Shown here piece after piece: positions 27,481 through 37,110 of a DNA stretch of 64,000 nucleotides. The stretch covers positions 248,001-312,000 of the forward strand of contig NZ_JAJNMU010000001.1 of assembly GCF_022458865.1 (NCBI RefSeq), in the 5' to 3' direction. Numbering within the stretch: the first letter of the stretch is position 1; the number at the start of each line of letters is the position of its first letter. A program made the position numbers and the translations under genes. The notes below the pieces were generated by a model. That model made no database searches. It was not told the origin of the DNA and was given only the letters and a program-made list of their open reading frames with translations. Source of the DNA: Paenibacillus periandrae. Its GTDB lineage: Bacteria > Bacillota > Bacilli > Paenibacillales > NBRC-103111.

Positions 27481-28695
27481 ATGCAGGTGAATACGAATAA
27501 AACGGTGTTTGGTATTTTGCTCGCAGTCAGTATGGTTCATTTGTTAAATGACACCATCCAATCTATCGTTCCCGCTATATTTCCGATTATCAAGGAATCG
27601 TTGTCACTGTCATACTCACAGCTTGGCCTGATCGCTTTTGCTTTAAATTTAACGGCATCTGTTCTTCAGCCAGCTGTCGGCTTATACAGCGACAGGAAAC
27701 CACAGCCATATCTACTGCCGCTTGGCGTTGTGGCCACCTTAATCGGAGTCATCGGGATGGCCTTTGCGTTCGGATTCTGGACCATGCTGCTCTCAGCCAT
27801 CCTCGTCGGCATCGGATCATCCATATTTCATCCAGAATCAGCCAAGGTTGCTTATTTGGCAGCAGGCGCAAGAAGAGGGTTGGCTCAAAGTATTTTTCAG
27901 GTAGGGGGCAATGCGGGGCAAGCACTGGCACCGATTATGACCGCACTTATCTTCGTACCTCTCGGCCAGTTTGGGATAATCTGGTTCACCTTGCTAGCAG
28001 CACTTGCTCTGGGTATTCAAATATATACAGCTAAGTGGTACAGCAGCAAGCTGCGCGTGAACACGGTTAAAAAACGGGATCATTCTTCTAAAGGAAGGGC
28101 CATTACAAATCGTGGTAAAGTGACAACGGCCATTTCCATCCTGGTGCTGATTCTTACCTCCAAAATGGCTTATCTGGCAGGAATCACCAGCTTCTATTCC
28201 TTTTATCTCATCGAACGTTTTCAGCTTTCTGTTCAGGAAGCGCAGTGGTGTGTGTTTGCTTTTTTGGCTGCAGGTGCGGCCGGGACCTTTTTCGGCGGTC
28301 CTTTATCCGATCGTTGGGGACGTCGCAATGTAATCTGGTTTTCCATCCTCGGGGCACTGCCATTTGCGTTTCTGCTTCCATACGTTAATTTCCAAATCAG
28401 TATCGTTTTTTGCATCATTATCGGCTTTACGATCATGTCCAGCGGTTCGGTTAACGTTGTGTATGCCCAAGAGCTGCTTCCTGGCAACATTGGAACCGTA
28501 TCCGGCCTCTTCTTCGGCCTTGCCTTCGGAGCTGGAGGTCTTGGCGCTGCTTTGCTTGGTATGCTGGCCGATTCCACAAGCATTGACTACGTGATCAAGC
28601 TGTGCGCCTTCCTACCGCTTCTCGGACTGCTTGCCATCTTCCTGCCCTCTGACCGCAAGCTTGCGGAGTGGGCTAAAGAAGCAGAAGCCCGATAA
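27481..28695 (+). CDS. MFS transporter, fosmidomycin-resistance (Fsr) type
   Basis: A 404-residue twelve-helix transporter. The start HLLNDTIQSIVPAIFPIIKE is characteristic of Fsr-like exporters, with GLYSDRKPQ in the first loop and GGPLSDRWGRR in the middle loop. RBS AAGGAGGG is well placed and a TATAAT box stands about 40 bases before the ATG. It is an inner-membrane drug or metabolite exporter; the substrate cannot be read from sequence. Confidence 0.92.
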   Translation: MQVNTNKTVFGILLAVSMVHLLNDTIQSIVPAIFPIIKESLSLSYSQLGLIAFALNLTASVLQPAVGLYSDRKPQPYLLPLGVVATLIGVIGMAFAFGFWTMLLSAILVGIGSSIFHPESAKVAYLAAGARRGLAQSIFQVGGNAGQALAPIMTALIFVPLGQFGIIWFTLLAALALGIQIYTAKWYSSKLRVNTVKKRDHSSKGRAITNRGKVTTAISILVLILTSKMAYLAGITSFYSFYLIERFQLSVQEAQWCVFAFLAAGAAGTFFGGPLSDRWGRRNVIWFSILGALPFAFLLPYVNFQISIVFCIIIGFTIMSSGSVNVVYAQELLPGNIGTVSGLFFGLAFGAGGLGAALLGMLADSTSIDYVIKLCAFLPLLGLLAIFLPSDRKLAEWAKEAEAR

Positions 28696-28760
28696 TCTGT
28701 CCCCCAATGATCGCCGCTTCATGAACGAACATTAGTTCCAGTTATAATTTCAAGCACAAA

Positions 28761-28796
28761 AAATCCCGTTCCACCTAACAGTGGTTCGGGATTTTT
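28761..28796. terminator. Bidirectional terminator between the MFS and purine phosphorylase genes
   Basis: AAATCCCG-TT-CCAC pairs with GTGG-TT-CGGGATTT, followed by T-runs on both strands. Confidence 0.9.
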
Positions 28797-28819
28797 GTAT
28801 GACAAACTGCTACCTTACA

Positions 28820-29677
28820 CTACACTTTCACCTGAGCAACGAACCTTCTCACCAGCTCAATAAACATCGGCTTCGTCCGATTCGCCACGGCTACTACCTG
28901 CTCATGTGTCAAGGGCTCAAGCTCCTCGCCAATCGCCATATCGGTGATGCAGGAAATACCAAGCACCTTTAAACCACAGTGACGAGCAGCAGCCACCTCA
29001 CCTACCGTGGACATACCAACCGCATCACCGCCCAAACGGGCTAGCATGGTCAGCTCTGCTGGCGGCAGGTAACTCGGACCGCTAATTCCGCTGTAGACAC
29101 CTTCCTGCAATCGAATAGCGCTTTGCTCCTGGCGCATACTCTCCGCTATTCCTTTAGCTAAAGCGCGGTACTCACGGTTATAGGCTTCTGACATATCGGG
29201 AAAGCGAACTCCCAGCTCCGGATGGTTAAACCCGATTAATGGATTATCTCCCGTCATATTCAAATGGTCGGAAATTAGCATCAGATCACCCGCCTGAAAT
29301 TCACGGTTCATGCCGCCTGCGGCATTCGTAATGACAAGCGATTGAATTCCCAGCTGCTTCATCACGTAGATAGGAAAAACTACTTTTTTCATTGAGTAGC
29401 CCTCATAATAATGAAAACGTCCCTGCATCACAATAACCGGCTTGCCTTCTAATGTACCTATAACAAACTGTCCGGCATGACCTTCAACCGTGGATACAGG
29501 AAAATGTGGGATTTCATTGTAGGCAATCGTTAAAGGTGCTTCGACCTGATTAGCCATATCACCCAAGCCCGAGCCCAGAACGAGACCGATTTGCGGGACA
29601 AGACCATCCAGACGTTTACGAATCCAGTCCGCTGCCTCTTGTATTTGTTGTAAGTAGTTCGTTTCCAAATCCTTCAA
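28820..29677 (-). CDS. Purine-nucleoside phosphorylase paralogue with altered base pocket
   Basis: A 285-residue trimeric-class PNP paralogue. LGSGLGD, the FPVSTVEGHAGQ loop, GRFHYYEGY and TNAAGG phosphate/ribose elements are present. Two base-contact positions differ from the neighbour: YLPPAE replaces YETPAE (Leu204 for Glu) and CITDMA replaces CISNMA (Asp246 for Asn). It starts 32 bases after the other PNP gene and ends the deoB operon. It may prefer adenine-type or other nucleosides. Confidence 0.9.
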   Translation of the reverse strand: MKDLETNYLQQIQEAADWIRKRLDGLVPQIGLVLGSGLGDMANQVEAPLTIAYNEIPHFPVSTVEGHAGQFVIGTLEGKPVIVMQGRFHYYEGYSMKKVVFPIYVMKQLGIQSLVITNAAGGMNREFQAGDLMLISDHLNMTGDNPLIGFNHPELGVRFPDMSEAYNREYRALAKGIAESMRQEQSAIRLQEGVYSGISGPSYLPPAELTMLARLGGDAVGMSTVGEVAAARHCGLKVLGISCITDMAIGEELEPLTHEQVVAVANRTKPMFIELVRRFVAQVKV

Positions 29678-29709
29678 TCCCTTTCCTTGTATCTATCTGT
29701 TACTCATAG

Positions 29710-30540
29710 CTAGCCAAGCTTGGCAACAATACCAAGAATCAATTGCAGAAACTTCGGTTTGACGCGCTCGGTCGTTTCCATGACCTCCTGATGCGATAAA
29801 GGCTGATCAAGAATACCAGCAGCCATATTGCTTATGCAGGAAAAACCTAATACTTCAATCCCGGCATGTCGCGCTACTATAACCTCAGCTACAGTGGACA
29901 TGCCAACCGCGTCAGCCCCCAGCGTGCGCAGCATACGGATTTCTGCTGGGGTTTCATAGGTAGGTCCGGTTAATCCTGCATACACGCCTTCCGGCAGCTT
30001 CAGCCCCTGCTCTGTGGCAACCTCATGAGCTGTTTGCCGAAGACGTCGGCTGTAAGCCTCCGACATATCGGGAAAACGAACTCCCAGTTCATTGAAATTA
30101 GGTCCAATGAGCGGATTGCGGAATGTAAAGTTGATGTGATCCTTAGTTACCATCAGATCGCCGACTTCATACGAGGTGTTAACCCCGCCTGCCGCGTTTG
30201 TCACGATCAGGGTTTGCACCCCCAGCTCCTTCATCACCCTCACAGGGAATGACACCGCTTCTACCCCGTAGCCCTCATACAGATGAAAACGCCCCTTCAT
30301 CAAGAGCACGTGTTTACCGTGAATGGTACCGAGCAGCAGCTCACCTGCATGCCCTTCCACAGTTGAAACCGGAAAATGCGGAATCTCATGATAAGCAATT
30401 ACCGTTGCATTCTCTACCAAATCCGCGATCACACCCAAGCCTGATCCAAGGATCAGACCGATTTGCGGAGCAGTTGGGTATTGGGCACGAATATATCGTG
30501 CAGCTTCCTTGATACTGCTGAGCAATGTTTGATCTCCCAT
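29710..30540 (-). CDS. punA: Purine-nucleoside phosphorylase (guanosine/inosine type)
   Basis: A 276-residue trimeric PNP that splits inosine and guanosine with phosphate. It has LGSGLGV, the HFPVSTVEGHAGE loop, GRFHLYEGY, TNAAGGVN, and the canonical base-recognition residues Glu196 (YETPAE) and Asn238 (CISNMAAG). It lies 60 bases after deoB, the usual partner that converts the ribose-1-phosphate product. Confidence 0.95.
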   Translation of the reverse strand: MGDQTLLSSIKEAARYIRAQYPTAPQIGLILGSGLGVIADLVENATVIAYHEIPHFPVSTVEGHAGELLLGTIHGKHVLLMKGRFHLYEGYGVEAVSFPVRVMKELGVQTLIVTNAAGGVNTSYEVGDLMVTKDHINFTFRNPLIGPNFNELGVRFPDMSEAYSRRLRQTAHEVATEQGLKLPEGVYAGLTGPTYETPAEIRMLRTLGADAVGMSTVAEVIVARHAGIEVLGFSCISNMAAGILDQPLSHQEVMETTERVKPKFLQLILGIVAKLG

Positions 30541-30600
30541 GGCGTTAACCTCCTCTAAAAATAAACTGTTCTCGCACGTCCAGCCTGTATATTAGAAAGA

Positions 30601-31785
30601 CTATTGGTCCCTCTTGAATTCCTTTAAAAAGCTTACTCCGTTACCGGTCGATGCAGTACCAAAATTATCCGCTACCATCGCTCCTAAATCGGCAAAGGTT
30701 TGGCGTATGCCAAGCGATCCACCATGCTTAAAGCTCGGGCTGTAAGCAAGCAGCGGAACGTATTCACGCGTATGATCTGTTCCTGCATGAATCGGATCGT
30801 TGCCATGATCAGCGGTCAAAACAAGCAGGTCATCCGGTCCGATCTGCTCCATTATGCGTGGCAGCCATTCGTCAAATTCACGGAGTGCTTCTGCATAACC
30901 AACAGGATCACGTCGATGACCGTATAGAGAATCAAAATCAACCAGATTTGTAAACAGCAAGCCATGAAATGGCTGTTTGAGCTGATCGATTGTAGCTTGT
31001 ATACCATCCAGATTGCTTTTGGTCGGACGAGAATGCGTGATGCCTTCCCCGGAAAAGATGTCATTGATTTTACCAACAGCGATACAATCAAGACCAGCCT
31101 CCTGCAAATAATTAAGCACAGTAGACTGTGGCGGCTTTACCGCGTAGTCATGACGATTTGGTGTCCGCTTGAAGGCTCCGGGCTTGCCGATGTAGGGCCG
31201 CGCAATTACACGTCCCACTGCGTAAGGCTCCTCCAAGGTCAATCTGCGAGCAATCTCGCACGCGCGATACAGCTCGTCAAGCGGAATGATCTCTTCATGC
31301 GCAGCAAGCTGAAACACACTGTCCGCAGATGTGTAGACGATCCAATCTCCCGTTGCCATTTGCAGTTCCCCAAGCTCATCCAATATCTCTGTACCCGAAG
31401 CCGGTTTATTGCCAAGCACCTTGCGTCCGGTTTCTTGTTCAAAGCGCTCAAGTAATTCAGCAGGAAACCCATCCGGGAATACGTTGAACGGAATACTCAC
31501 ACGTAGTCCTGTTATTTCCCAATGTCCTGTCATTGTATCCTTGCCAACAGAAGCTTCAGCCATTTTGCCAAAGTAAGCAAGGGGCTGATCTACGGCGGCT
31601 ATGCCTAGAATCGGCGCAATGCGTCCAAGTCCCAATTGCTCCAGGTGAGGCAGACTAAAGCCCTGATTACGTTCTGCAATATGTCCTAATGTATGGGCTC
31701 CCACATCTCCAAAGGCCACTGCATCCGGAAGCTCACCTATACCAACACTGTCCAATACGATGATGCAAATACGCTGAAAACTCAA
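30601..31785 (-). CDS. deoB: Phosphopentomutase
   Basis: A 394-residue alkaline-phosphatase-superfamily enzyme converting (deoxy)ribose-1-phosphate to the 5-phosphate. Metal-site segments are [25 protein letters not shown] with the catalytic Thr, and LTADHGNDP / [10 protein letters not shown]. Start is TTG at 31785, 7 bases after GGAGG; a longer frame exists but lacks an RBS. First gene of the nucleoside-salvage operon with the two PNP genes; the strong terminator just upstream means its promoter must be very close. Confidence 0.96.
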   Translation of the reverse strand: MSFQRICIIVLDSVGIGELPDAVAFGDVGAHTLGHIAERNQGFSLPHLEQLGLGRIAPILGIAAVDQPLAYFGKMAEASVGKDTMTGHWEITGLRVSIPFNVFPDGFPAELLERFEQETGRKVLGNKPASGTEILDELGELQMATGDWIVYTSADSVFQLAAHEEIIPLDELYRACEIARRLTLEEPYAVGRVIARPYIGKPGAFKRTPNRHDYAVKPPQSTVLNYLQEAGLDCIAVGKINDIFSGEGITHSRPTKSNLDGIQATIDQLKQPFHGLLFTNLVDFDSLYGHRRDPVGYAEALREFDEWLPRIMEQIGPDDLLVLTADHGNDPIHAGTDHTREYVPLLAYSPSFKHGGSLGIRQTFADLGAMVADNFGTASTGNGVSFLKEFKRDQ

Positions 31786-31810
31786 TCCAGCCACCTCCAA
31801 TAGTGAAAAT

Positions 31811-31843
31811 CCCACCTTTTTGCTATTATCGCAAAAAGGTGGG
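31811..31843. terminator. Strong hairpin terminator downstream of the GTPase gene
   Basis: A perfect 13-bp stem, CCCACCTTTTTGC / GCAAAAAGGTGGG, loop TATTATC, followed leftward by ATTTTC. It isolates the GTPase gene from deoB. Confidence 0.85.
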
Positions 31844-31858
31844 TCGTTTGCAAAGCAC

Positions 31859-32941
31859 TTATTCAGATATGGAATAATGCAAATCTTCCTTCAGCATAGC
31901 TTCCGCGACTTCATAACAGTTGTCCAGATACGATTTGCCTGCCATATACGTGATGCCAAAACCTGCCGTAGCCGAGATAGCTTGTCCGATAAATGGAATA
32001 TATTTGGACAGCTGCTGTGCGGCTACGTGGCCCGCCTGCTTTTCCAATAAATGAATAACCCCTTGGGTCGATACAGATTTGAGAATATTATTAGCTACAT
32101 TCGCAAGATGTGGATATAAATGCAGCCTCGACTTCAGTTTATCCTCGGATAGGTCGAAATTTTTTCTGATTTGCATAAACATCTTTTGCAAAATGCCGAT
32201 GTCGATCGCTATATTTAGCCCCGGAATCGGGTTCAGTCCATTTGCAGCGGCTGCGGCGGCTGTCAAGGATATGAATTTTTTACAAGCTTCTTTTTTTTTC
32301 TTCAAAAAATCCAGTGAGTACGCTTTTGCATTGCGTTCCCATTTGGCTCTTTTGGAAGCGGATAGCCTATTCTCAATTTCCTCGATCAGTTCCCCGACCC
32401 CTTCACCGGTTACACAGCTTGTAAAAATAAGCCTCGTATCCACTCCGTAACGCTGAGCCACCGCTTCGCGAATTTCAGCTTTCAAATCATCCTTCGTTTT
32501 AATTCTCTTCGTATCAAACAGCGTATCCGAGTAATTTCTCACAAAAATACACGGCTTGCCTTTTTCTATAATTTTATTAAACAGCTCGTCATCAGCCTGA
32601 TGAAATTTGCCCGAAAATACACAAATAAACAGATCATATCTATCCAGCGTAAATCGCTGCCAATATTCATTAGCCGGGAACTGGCTCGTTCCAAAGCCCG
32701 GAAGATCGGTCAGTAGCAGCGAATCATCCTCACCCCACACGACGCTTCCTTCTTCAGTAGTTGTATCTGTACGGGTGGATACCTCGGCCACATTCTCACC
32801 GATTATCGCATTAATTAAGGATGATTTGCCGGAGCCTGGCTGACCGAATAAAGCGATGTTGATTTTTGTATTTTTTTCCTTACCCAGCTCATTAATGATT
32901 TCTTGTATATTGTTGAACGATGCAGGGTTCAGCTCTGTCAT
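31859..32941 (-). CDS. Interferon-inducible-GTPase-like (IRG-like) GTP-binding protein
   Basis: A 360-residue GTPase. Numbering from MTELN, the P-loop GQPGSGKS is at 33-40 and the G3 DLPGFGT at 79-85. The base-recognition motif is not NKxD but RNYSD at 135-139, at the spot where IRG GTPases have TKxD in an FVRTKVD context; here the context is [24 protein letters not shown] also recalls the IRG fold. The C-terminal half has two Ala/Gly-rich hydrophobic stretches ([15 protein letters not shown] and [18 protein letters not shown]), suggesting membrane contact. An alternative ATG at 32974 also has a possible RBS. It interrupts the deoB-xerD order and has its own terminator. Membrane remodelling or defence is possible; no function is proven. 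Confidence 0.8.
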   Translation of the reverse strand: MTELNPASFNNIQEIINELGKEKNTKINIALFGQPGSGKSSLINAIIGENVAEVSTRTDTTTEEGSVVWGEDDSLLLTDLPGFGTSQFPANEYWQRFTLDRYDLFICVFSGKFHQADDELFNKIIEKGKPCIFVRNYSDTLFDTKRIKTKDDLKAEIREAVAQRYGVDTRLIFTSCVTGEGVGELIEEIENRLSASKRAKWERNAKAYSLDFLKKKKEACKKFISLTAAAAAANGLNPIPGLNIAIDIGILQKMFMQIRKNFDLSEDKLKSRLHLYPHLANVANNILKSVSTQGVIHLLEKQAGHVAAQQLSKYIPFIGQAISATAGFGITYMAGKSYLDNCYEVAEAMLKEDLHYSISE

Positions 32942-33042
32942 TGAAATCACCTCATTCTCATTATGTAGGTTCATTACCCAATCCTTTATGATTCGACGTT
33001 ATACGCTCATTTCCTTCGAGACTGCCGTCAAGATTACACAAA

Positions 33043-33068
33043 AGGCCACCTAATGGAATAGGCAGCCT
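33043..33068 (-). terminator. Terminator of xerD
   Basis: AGGCTGCCTA and TAGGTGGCCT form a 10-bp stem with two G-T pairs, followed leftward by TTTTG. Confidence 0.8.
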
Positions 33069-33084
33069 GCTTCATTATTATAGA

Positions 33085-33996
33085 TTATTGCATCTGTTCC
33101 CTGTTTTTGGCCCGCGGATGAGCACGATCATATACTTCCTTCATTTTATTACGGTTGACCTGCATATAGATCTGGGTTGTCGATATATCTGCATGGCCCA
33201 GCATCTCTTGAACAGAACGCAGATCCGCTCCATTTTCCAATAAGTGCACCGCAAATGAATGTCTCAAGGTATGAGGTGTAATTTCTTTGACGATGTTAGT
33301 TTCTGCCGCATACCGCTTAATAATTTTCCAGAAGCCCTGACGTGTAATTCTCGTTCCCAGATGACTGACAAACAAGGCTTGCTCGTCCTTGGACTGCTTA
33401 AGCATCTTAGGTCTCATGATTTTGATAAAAGAACCCACGAATTCTGCCGCGATGCCTCCAAGAGGAATGATCCGCTCCTTAGACCCTTTTCCGATGCACC
33501 GGATAAAGCCCACATCAAGATTGACATTGTCCACATCCAGAGAAATCAGCTCTGAGACCCGAATTCCGGTTGCGTACAGCAGCTCCAGCATCGCTTTATC
33601 GCGCATCCCGTTAGGCGTATTCGTCAGTGGGGAGTCCAGCAGCGATTCCATCTCCCCGATGGTCAGTACATTCGGCGCACGCTTCTCAAGCTTGGGAATT
33701 TCCAGCTGCATCGTAGGATCCTGATCAATGATACGCTCGCGCACAAGAAATTGATAAAATGCGCGAATAGACACCACAGTTCGGGATTGCGTAGCTGTCG
33801 CTCGTCCCAGCTGCTTTAAATGCAGCAAATAATTAGCAATATGTAATTTTTTTGTGTCCTTCAAAGTCAAAGATCCCTGGTCGCCAAGATAATCGAGATA
33901 CTGGGAAATATCTCTTTTGTAGGATTCCAATGTATTCTCTGACAGTCCCCGCTCGTCGGACAAAAAATGTACAAAATCATGCAATTGGTTTTTCAT
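33085..33996 (-). CDS. xerD: Site-specific tyrosine recombinase XerD
   Basis: A 303-residue phage-integrase-family recombinase that resolves chromosome dimers at dif with XerC. The N-terminal SAM-like domain has SDERGLSENTLESYKRD. The catalytic domain has ATGIRVSELISL (Arg), GKGSKERIIPL (Lys), HTLRHSFAVHLL (His and Arg), LGHADISTTQIY (His and nucleophile Tyr). Start at 33996 has GGAAGGG. Synteny with yqzK upstream confirms XerD rather than another integrase. Confidence 0.96.
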   Translation of the reverse strand: MKNQLHDFVHFLSDERGLSENTLESYKRDISQYLDYLGDQGSLTLKDTKKLHIANYLLHLKQLGRATATQSRTVVSIRAFYQFLVRERIIDQDPTMQLEIPKLEKRAPNVLTIGEMESLLDSPLTNTPNGMRDKAMLELLYATGIRVSELISLDVDNVNLDVGFIRCIGKGSKERIIPLGGIAAEFVGSFIKIMRPKMLKQSKDEQALFVSHLGTRITRQGFWKIIKRYAAETNIVKEITPHTLRHSFAVHLLENGADLRSVQEMLGHADISTTQIYMQVNRNKMKEVYDRAHPRAKNREQMQ

Positions 33997-34095
33997 GCAA
34001 AATTCCCTTCCTATTGTCAACCCTATACCACAGATCTTACTGTCTAGAACAAATTCAACATGGAAGAGCAGAATCCTTCTTATCTTGTCAAAAGC

Positions 34096-34329
34096 TTATT
34101 CCCCAAGCCAATAAAACAGCTTCAAGCGCTCACCCATGGGCGCCTGATCCGTTAGCTTAGTATGGTTTTGAAATACCTTCACCGATCCACCGATCGGCTC
34201 CTTATACTTCTCCACCGGCTTGATCCATTCTGTCACAAACAGCATCATATGATACAAAATTGATGTCAACACCAAGAAAAACAAAATATACTTTCCCCGA
34301 TTTAACCAGTCGCGAACATAAATGATCAT
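34096..34329 (-). CDS. yqzK: YqzK-like small membrane protein (DUF4227)
   Basis: A 77-residue protein with one hydrophobic helix (YILFFLVLTSILYHMMLFV) and a charged C-terminal part. Start ATG 34329 follows AGGAGG directly; an in-frame ATG 21 codons upstream lacks an RBS. In Bacillus yqzK lies between fur and xerD, as here apart from the inserted ald. Function unknown. Confidence 0.85.
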   Translation of the reverse strand: MIIYVRDWLNRGKYILFFLVLTSILYHMMLFVTEWIKPVEKYKEPIGGSVKVFQNHTKLTDQAPMGERLKLFYWLGE

Positions 34330-34407
34330 AGGATAACCTCCTGGGAGTTTCATAAGGGAGTTTGCTTTGCGTAAGCCGAGATTGGCAGGCAAAATTGAGT
34401 ACTATCC

Positions 34408-34428
34408 AAGTTTTGCGAAGCAAAACTT
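34408..34428. repeat. Short hairpin repeat, GTTTTGC/GCAAAAC type
   Basis: AAGTTTTGC-GAA-GCAAAACTT, a perfect 9-bp stem with no T-run suited to termination. It lies in the yqzK leader and resembles hairpins before fur (37111-37130) and bkdB (44174-44297). Confidence 0.7.
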
Positions 34429-34470
34429 CTCCTTCAATCTATCTCTCTCTTATAAGTTCGGTGAATGGAA

Positions 34471-34605
34471 AGCGGAGTGGCCGGTGTGTTCTGGAGAAGC
34501 GGAGCGTTCGCCTTTGCTTTCGAATTTCAACCTGTACATCATTTATACAATCATGAAATTCGAAAACAACAGCGATCGTAGGAGCACTCCGGCCGCGCAG
34601 CTGCA
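34471..34605. repeat. Long imperfect palindrome in the ald-yqzK gap
   Basis: The inner arms TGCTTTCGAATTTCA and TGAAATTCGAAAACA pair at 14 of 15 positions, around a loop that itself has TGTA/TACA. Outer segments GCGTTCGCC/GCGATCG and GGCCGG/CCGGCC continue the fold with bulges over about 130 bases. It contains no open frame. It looks like a dispersed intergenic repeat or a structured RNA. The 328-base stretch from 34330 to 34657 holds this element, the short hairpin at 34408 and an 8-bp tandem repeat. Confidence 0.7.
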
Positions 34606-34608
34606 CTT

Positions 34609-34638
34609 ATTCACCATTCACTCATTCACTCATTCACC
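34609..34638. repeat. Short tandem repeat, period 8
   Basis: Four near copies of ATTCACTC in a row, just past the ald stop codon. Confidence 0.75.
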
Positions 34639-34657
34639 AAACCTTCTCACTCTCATC

Positions 34658-35833
34658 TTATGCCTTCCTGTCCACATTTATGTTCCCTTGTCCCTGATCA
34701 CCATGGAGCAAACTATCCAGATCTACCCATGGAAGCTCCAAAGCGTCAGCAACTGCAGCATGTGTAATATGCCCCTGGAAAGTATTCACACCCGGCCGCA
34801 GCTCCGGATGTAAACGCACTGCTTCACCAAGTCCCTTACCTGCGAGCTCGGACGCATAGGCCAGCGTGACATTCGTCAGCGCCATTGTCGACGTCCTCGG
34901 CACGGCTCCAGGCATGTTCGCTACCGCATAATGGATCACGCCATGCTTGACATATACAGGGTCGCTATGCGTGGACACCCGATCAATGGTCTCTATGGTT
35001 CCTCCTTGATCGACAGCTACATCGACAATTACCGAGCCCTGCTTCATTTGCTGAACCATTTGTTCGGTAACCAGCTTGGGTGCTCTTGCGCCAGGTATTA
35101 ACACAGCGCCGATTAACAAATCTGCTCTTTTTACAGCACTCGCAATATTATAAGGACTGGACATCAGCGTGCGAAGCCTGCCTTGAAACACGTCATCCAA
35201 ATAGCGAAGCCGATCCGCACTGCGGTCGATAATGAGCACATTCGCCCCAAGCCCCATCGCCATTTTGGCCGCATTGGTCCCTACAACCCCTCCACCCAAA
35301 ATAATGACATCGGCAGGTGGCACGCCTGGAACTCCGCCTAGCAAGATGCCCCTTCCTCCATTTAACCGTTCCAAAAACTGCGCTCCGATCTGAACCGACA
35401 TTCTACCTGCCACCTCACTCATCGGAGTAAGCAGCGGCAAGCTTCCGTTCGCCATTTGGATCGTTTCATATGCAACCCCGGTAACATGAGACTTAACAAG
35501 CGCATCAGCAAGCCTCGATTCCGCAGCCAAATGCAAATAGGTAAACAATAACAAATCCTTTTTAAAGAAACCGTATTCTTCCGGCAATGGTTCCTTGACC
35601 TTCATTATCATGTCCGCTTGGCCCCATACATCGGCTGCTTGACCCAGTACTTCAGCACCTTCATTCAAATAGTCCTGATCTGTGAATCCGCTGCCCTCGC
35701 CAGCTCCTGATTCGATTAGCACCCGATGACCCTGCACATGCAGATAAGCCGCGCCTCCCGGTGTTAATGCGACACGATTCTCGTTATTTTTGATTTCCCT
35801 GGGTATGCCTATGATGCTTTGATATCCTGTCAT
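34658..35833 (-). CDS. ald: Alanine dehydrogenase
   Basis: A 391-residue NAD-dependent enzyme that deaminates L-alanine to pyruvate. It begins [20 protein letters not shown], has the VKEPLPEEY segment with the substrate lysine, and an NAD fold at [19 protein letters not shown]. It is somewhat longer than the Bacillus enzyme at its C-terminus. It stands as a single leftward gene inserted between fur and yqzK. Alanine use matters in sporulating and germinating cells. Confidence 0.95.
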   Translation of the reverse strand: MTGYQSIIGIPREIKNNENRVALTPGGAAYLHVQGHRVLIESGAGEGSGFTDQDYLNEGAEVLGQAADVWGQADMIMKVKEPLPEEYGFFKKDLLLFTYLHLAAESRLADALVKSHVTGVAYETIQMANGSLPLLTPMSEVAGRMSVQIGAQFLERLNGGRGILLGGVPGVPPADVIILGGGVVGTNAAKMAMGLGANVLIIDRSADRLRYLDDVFQGRLRTLMSSPYNIASAVKRADLLIGAVLIPGARAPKLVTEQMVQQMKQGSVIVDVAVDQGGTIETIDRVSTHSDPVYVKHGVIHYAVANMPGAVPRTSTMALTNVTLAYASELAGKGLGEAVRLHPELRPGVNTFQGHITHAAVADALELPWVDLDSLLHGDQGQGNINVDRKA

Positions 35834-36011
35834 GAGTTCCAGCTCCTTTCAAAAGTTCAGCCAGCTGATCTAATCTTAATCACCCTAATTTCCCCTATTT
35901 GCCCGTCAATTAATCTCACTTTAAGTGTATTCGCCAATCTTTGAAATTGGAGTCTCCAGCGTGTTATACTTTTAATATTCATCCTAGCAACGAAAGGGAT
36001 TGGCTCTATTT

Positions 36012-36560
36012 ATGAAAAAAATGACTTCAGAGCTCCGCAGCTGGGTGAGTTCGATCGGAATCGCTTTTGGTTGTGCAATGCTAATTGGCGTTTTTATTAT
36101 TCAGCCGACCAATGTTCTTGGCCATTCCATGGACCCAACTCTTCATGACGAGCAGCGCATCTTCGTTTCCAAAATCTCGCACACCTTGCATCAAGAGCCC
36201 AAATACGGGGATATCGTCATTATTGACAGCCGTGTGGACCGTACCCGCAATCTGATTGATGATTTAGCCGAGCATCCCTTAATTACTTTATTTACAGGTA
36301 ACAATGACCGCAGCTTCTATATTAAACGGGTCATTGGCAAGCCGGGCGATGTGCTTGAATTTAAAGACCATAAGGTATATCGCAATGGTGTCGCATTGGA
36401 CGAGCCCTACCTGAACGAGCAAATGAACTATACGTCCGAGCAGTCCATCACTGTTCCTGCCAAACATCTGTTTGTCATGGGTGATAACCGCAACAACAGC
36501 AAAGACAGTCGCAGTATTGGATTCATCCCATTGGACCACGTACTGGGAATCAAGATGTAA
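36012..36560 (+). CDS. lepB: Type I signal peptidase
   Basis: A 182-residue membrane protease with one N-terminal helix (residues 14-32). Catalytic Ser39 is in GHSMDPTL and Lys105 in SFYIKRVIG, with GDNRNNSKDSR as box E. It removes signal peptides from secreted proteins. The ATG at 36012 has AAAGGG 12 bases upstream; a TTG at 36000 is in frame but too close to that RBS. Rightward single gene converging on fur. Confidence 0.95.
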   Translation: MKKMTSELRSWVSSIGIAFGCAMLIGVFIIQPTNVLGHSMDPTLHDEQRIFVSKISHTLHQEPKYGDIVIIDSRVDRTRNLIDDLAEHPLITLFTGNNDRSFYIKRVIGKPGDVLEFKDHKVYRNGVALDEPYLNEQMNYTSEQSITVPAKHLFVMGDNRNNSKDSRSIGFIPLDHVLGIKM

Positions 36561-36590
36561 GCAATCGAAATCAACGCCTATAGGCGGCAA

Positions 36591-36637
36591 AAAACCTTCT
36601 CGCTCCTGCCTGTTAGGCAAAATGCTGAGAAGGTTTT
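36591..36637. terminator. Bidirectional terminator between signal peptidase gene and fur
   Basis: AAAACCTTCTC and GAGAAGGTTTT form a stem around a 25-base loop, ending in T-rich sequence on both sides. Confidence 0.85.
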
Positions 36638-36645
36638 GTTTGATA

Positions 36646-37095
36646 TTATGAATTGTTTTTCTCGAGGCAGCGATGGCAGATACCTTGGAAATCCAATCGA
36701 TGGTCGAGGACCTTAAAGCGATACTCGTTCTCCACTCGCTCTTCCAGCTCAGTTAGCCAATCCTCCATGATTTCATCCACAGTTCCACACTGCACACAAA
36801 TTAAATGATGATGATGATGACGATTACTTTCATTACGAAGATCGTAACGGGCTACTCCGTCACCGAAATTCATTTTCTCAACCACATGAAGTTCACTCAA
36901 CAATTCAAGTGTACGATATACGGTTGCAAGGCCGATTTCAGGCGCCTTGTCTTTGACGAGCATGAATACATCCTCGGCACTCAGATGATCCTCTTCATTT
37001 TCCAACAACACACGAACCGTAGCTTCTCGTTGAGGAGTTAGCTTATAGCCATGTGATTGGAGCTGCTGTTTAATTTTTTCGATGCGAGCTTCCAT
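36646..37095 (-). CDS. fur: Ferric uptake regulator family repressor
   Basis: A 149-residue Fur. The winged helix has KLTPQREATVRVLLE and LATVYRTLELLSE; the metal region is NESNRHHHHHLICVQCGTVDE; the C-terminal zinc pair is CHRC. Both CxxC pairs are kept. Start ATG 37095 has GGGGGAGG directly upstream. It follows spoIIM as in Bacillus, where this locus is fur itself, so Fur is more likely than PerR or Zur. Confidence 0.93.
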   Translation of the reverse strand: MEARIEKIKQQLQSHGYKLTPQREATVRVLLENEEDHLSAEDVFMLVKDKAPEIGLATVYRTLELLSELHVVEKMNFGDGVARYDLRNESNRHHHHHLICVQCGTVDEIMEDWLTELEERVENEYRFKVLDHRLDFQGICHRCLEKNNS

Positions 37096-37110
37096 GTTCC
37101 TCCCCCTACG

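Noticed and set aside
33085..33996. Phage or integrative-element integrase
   Set aside because: Size, motifs and the yqzK-xerD order mark it as the housekeeping XerD; no att sites or phage genes nearby.
34609..34638. CRISPR-like repeats
   Set aside because: Units are only 8 bases, directly adjacent with no spacers; a simple tandem repeat.
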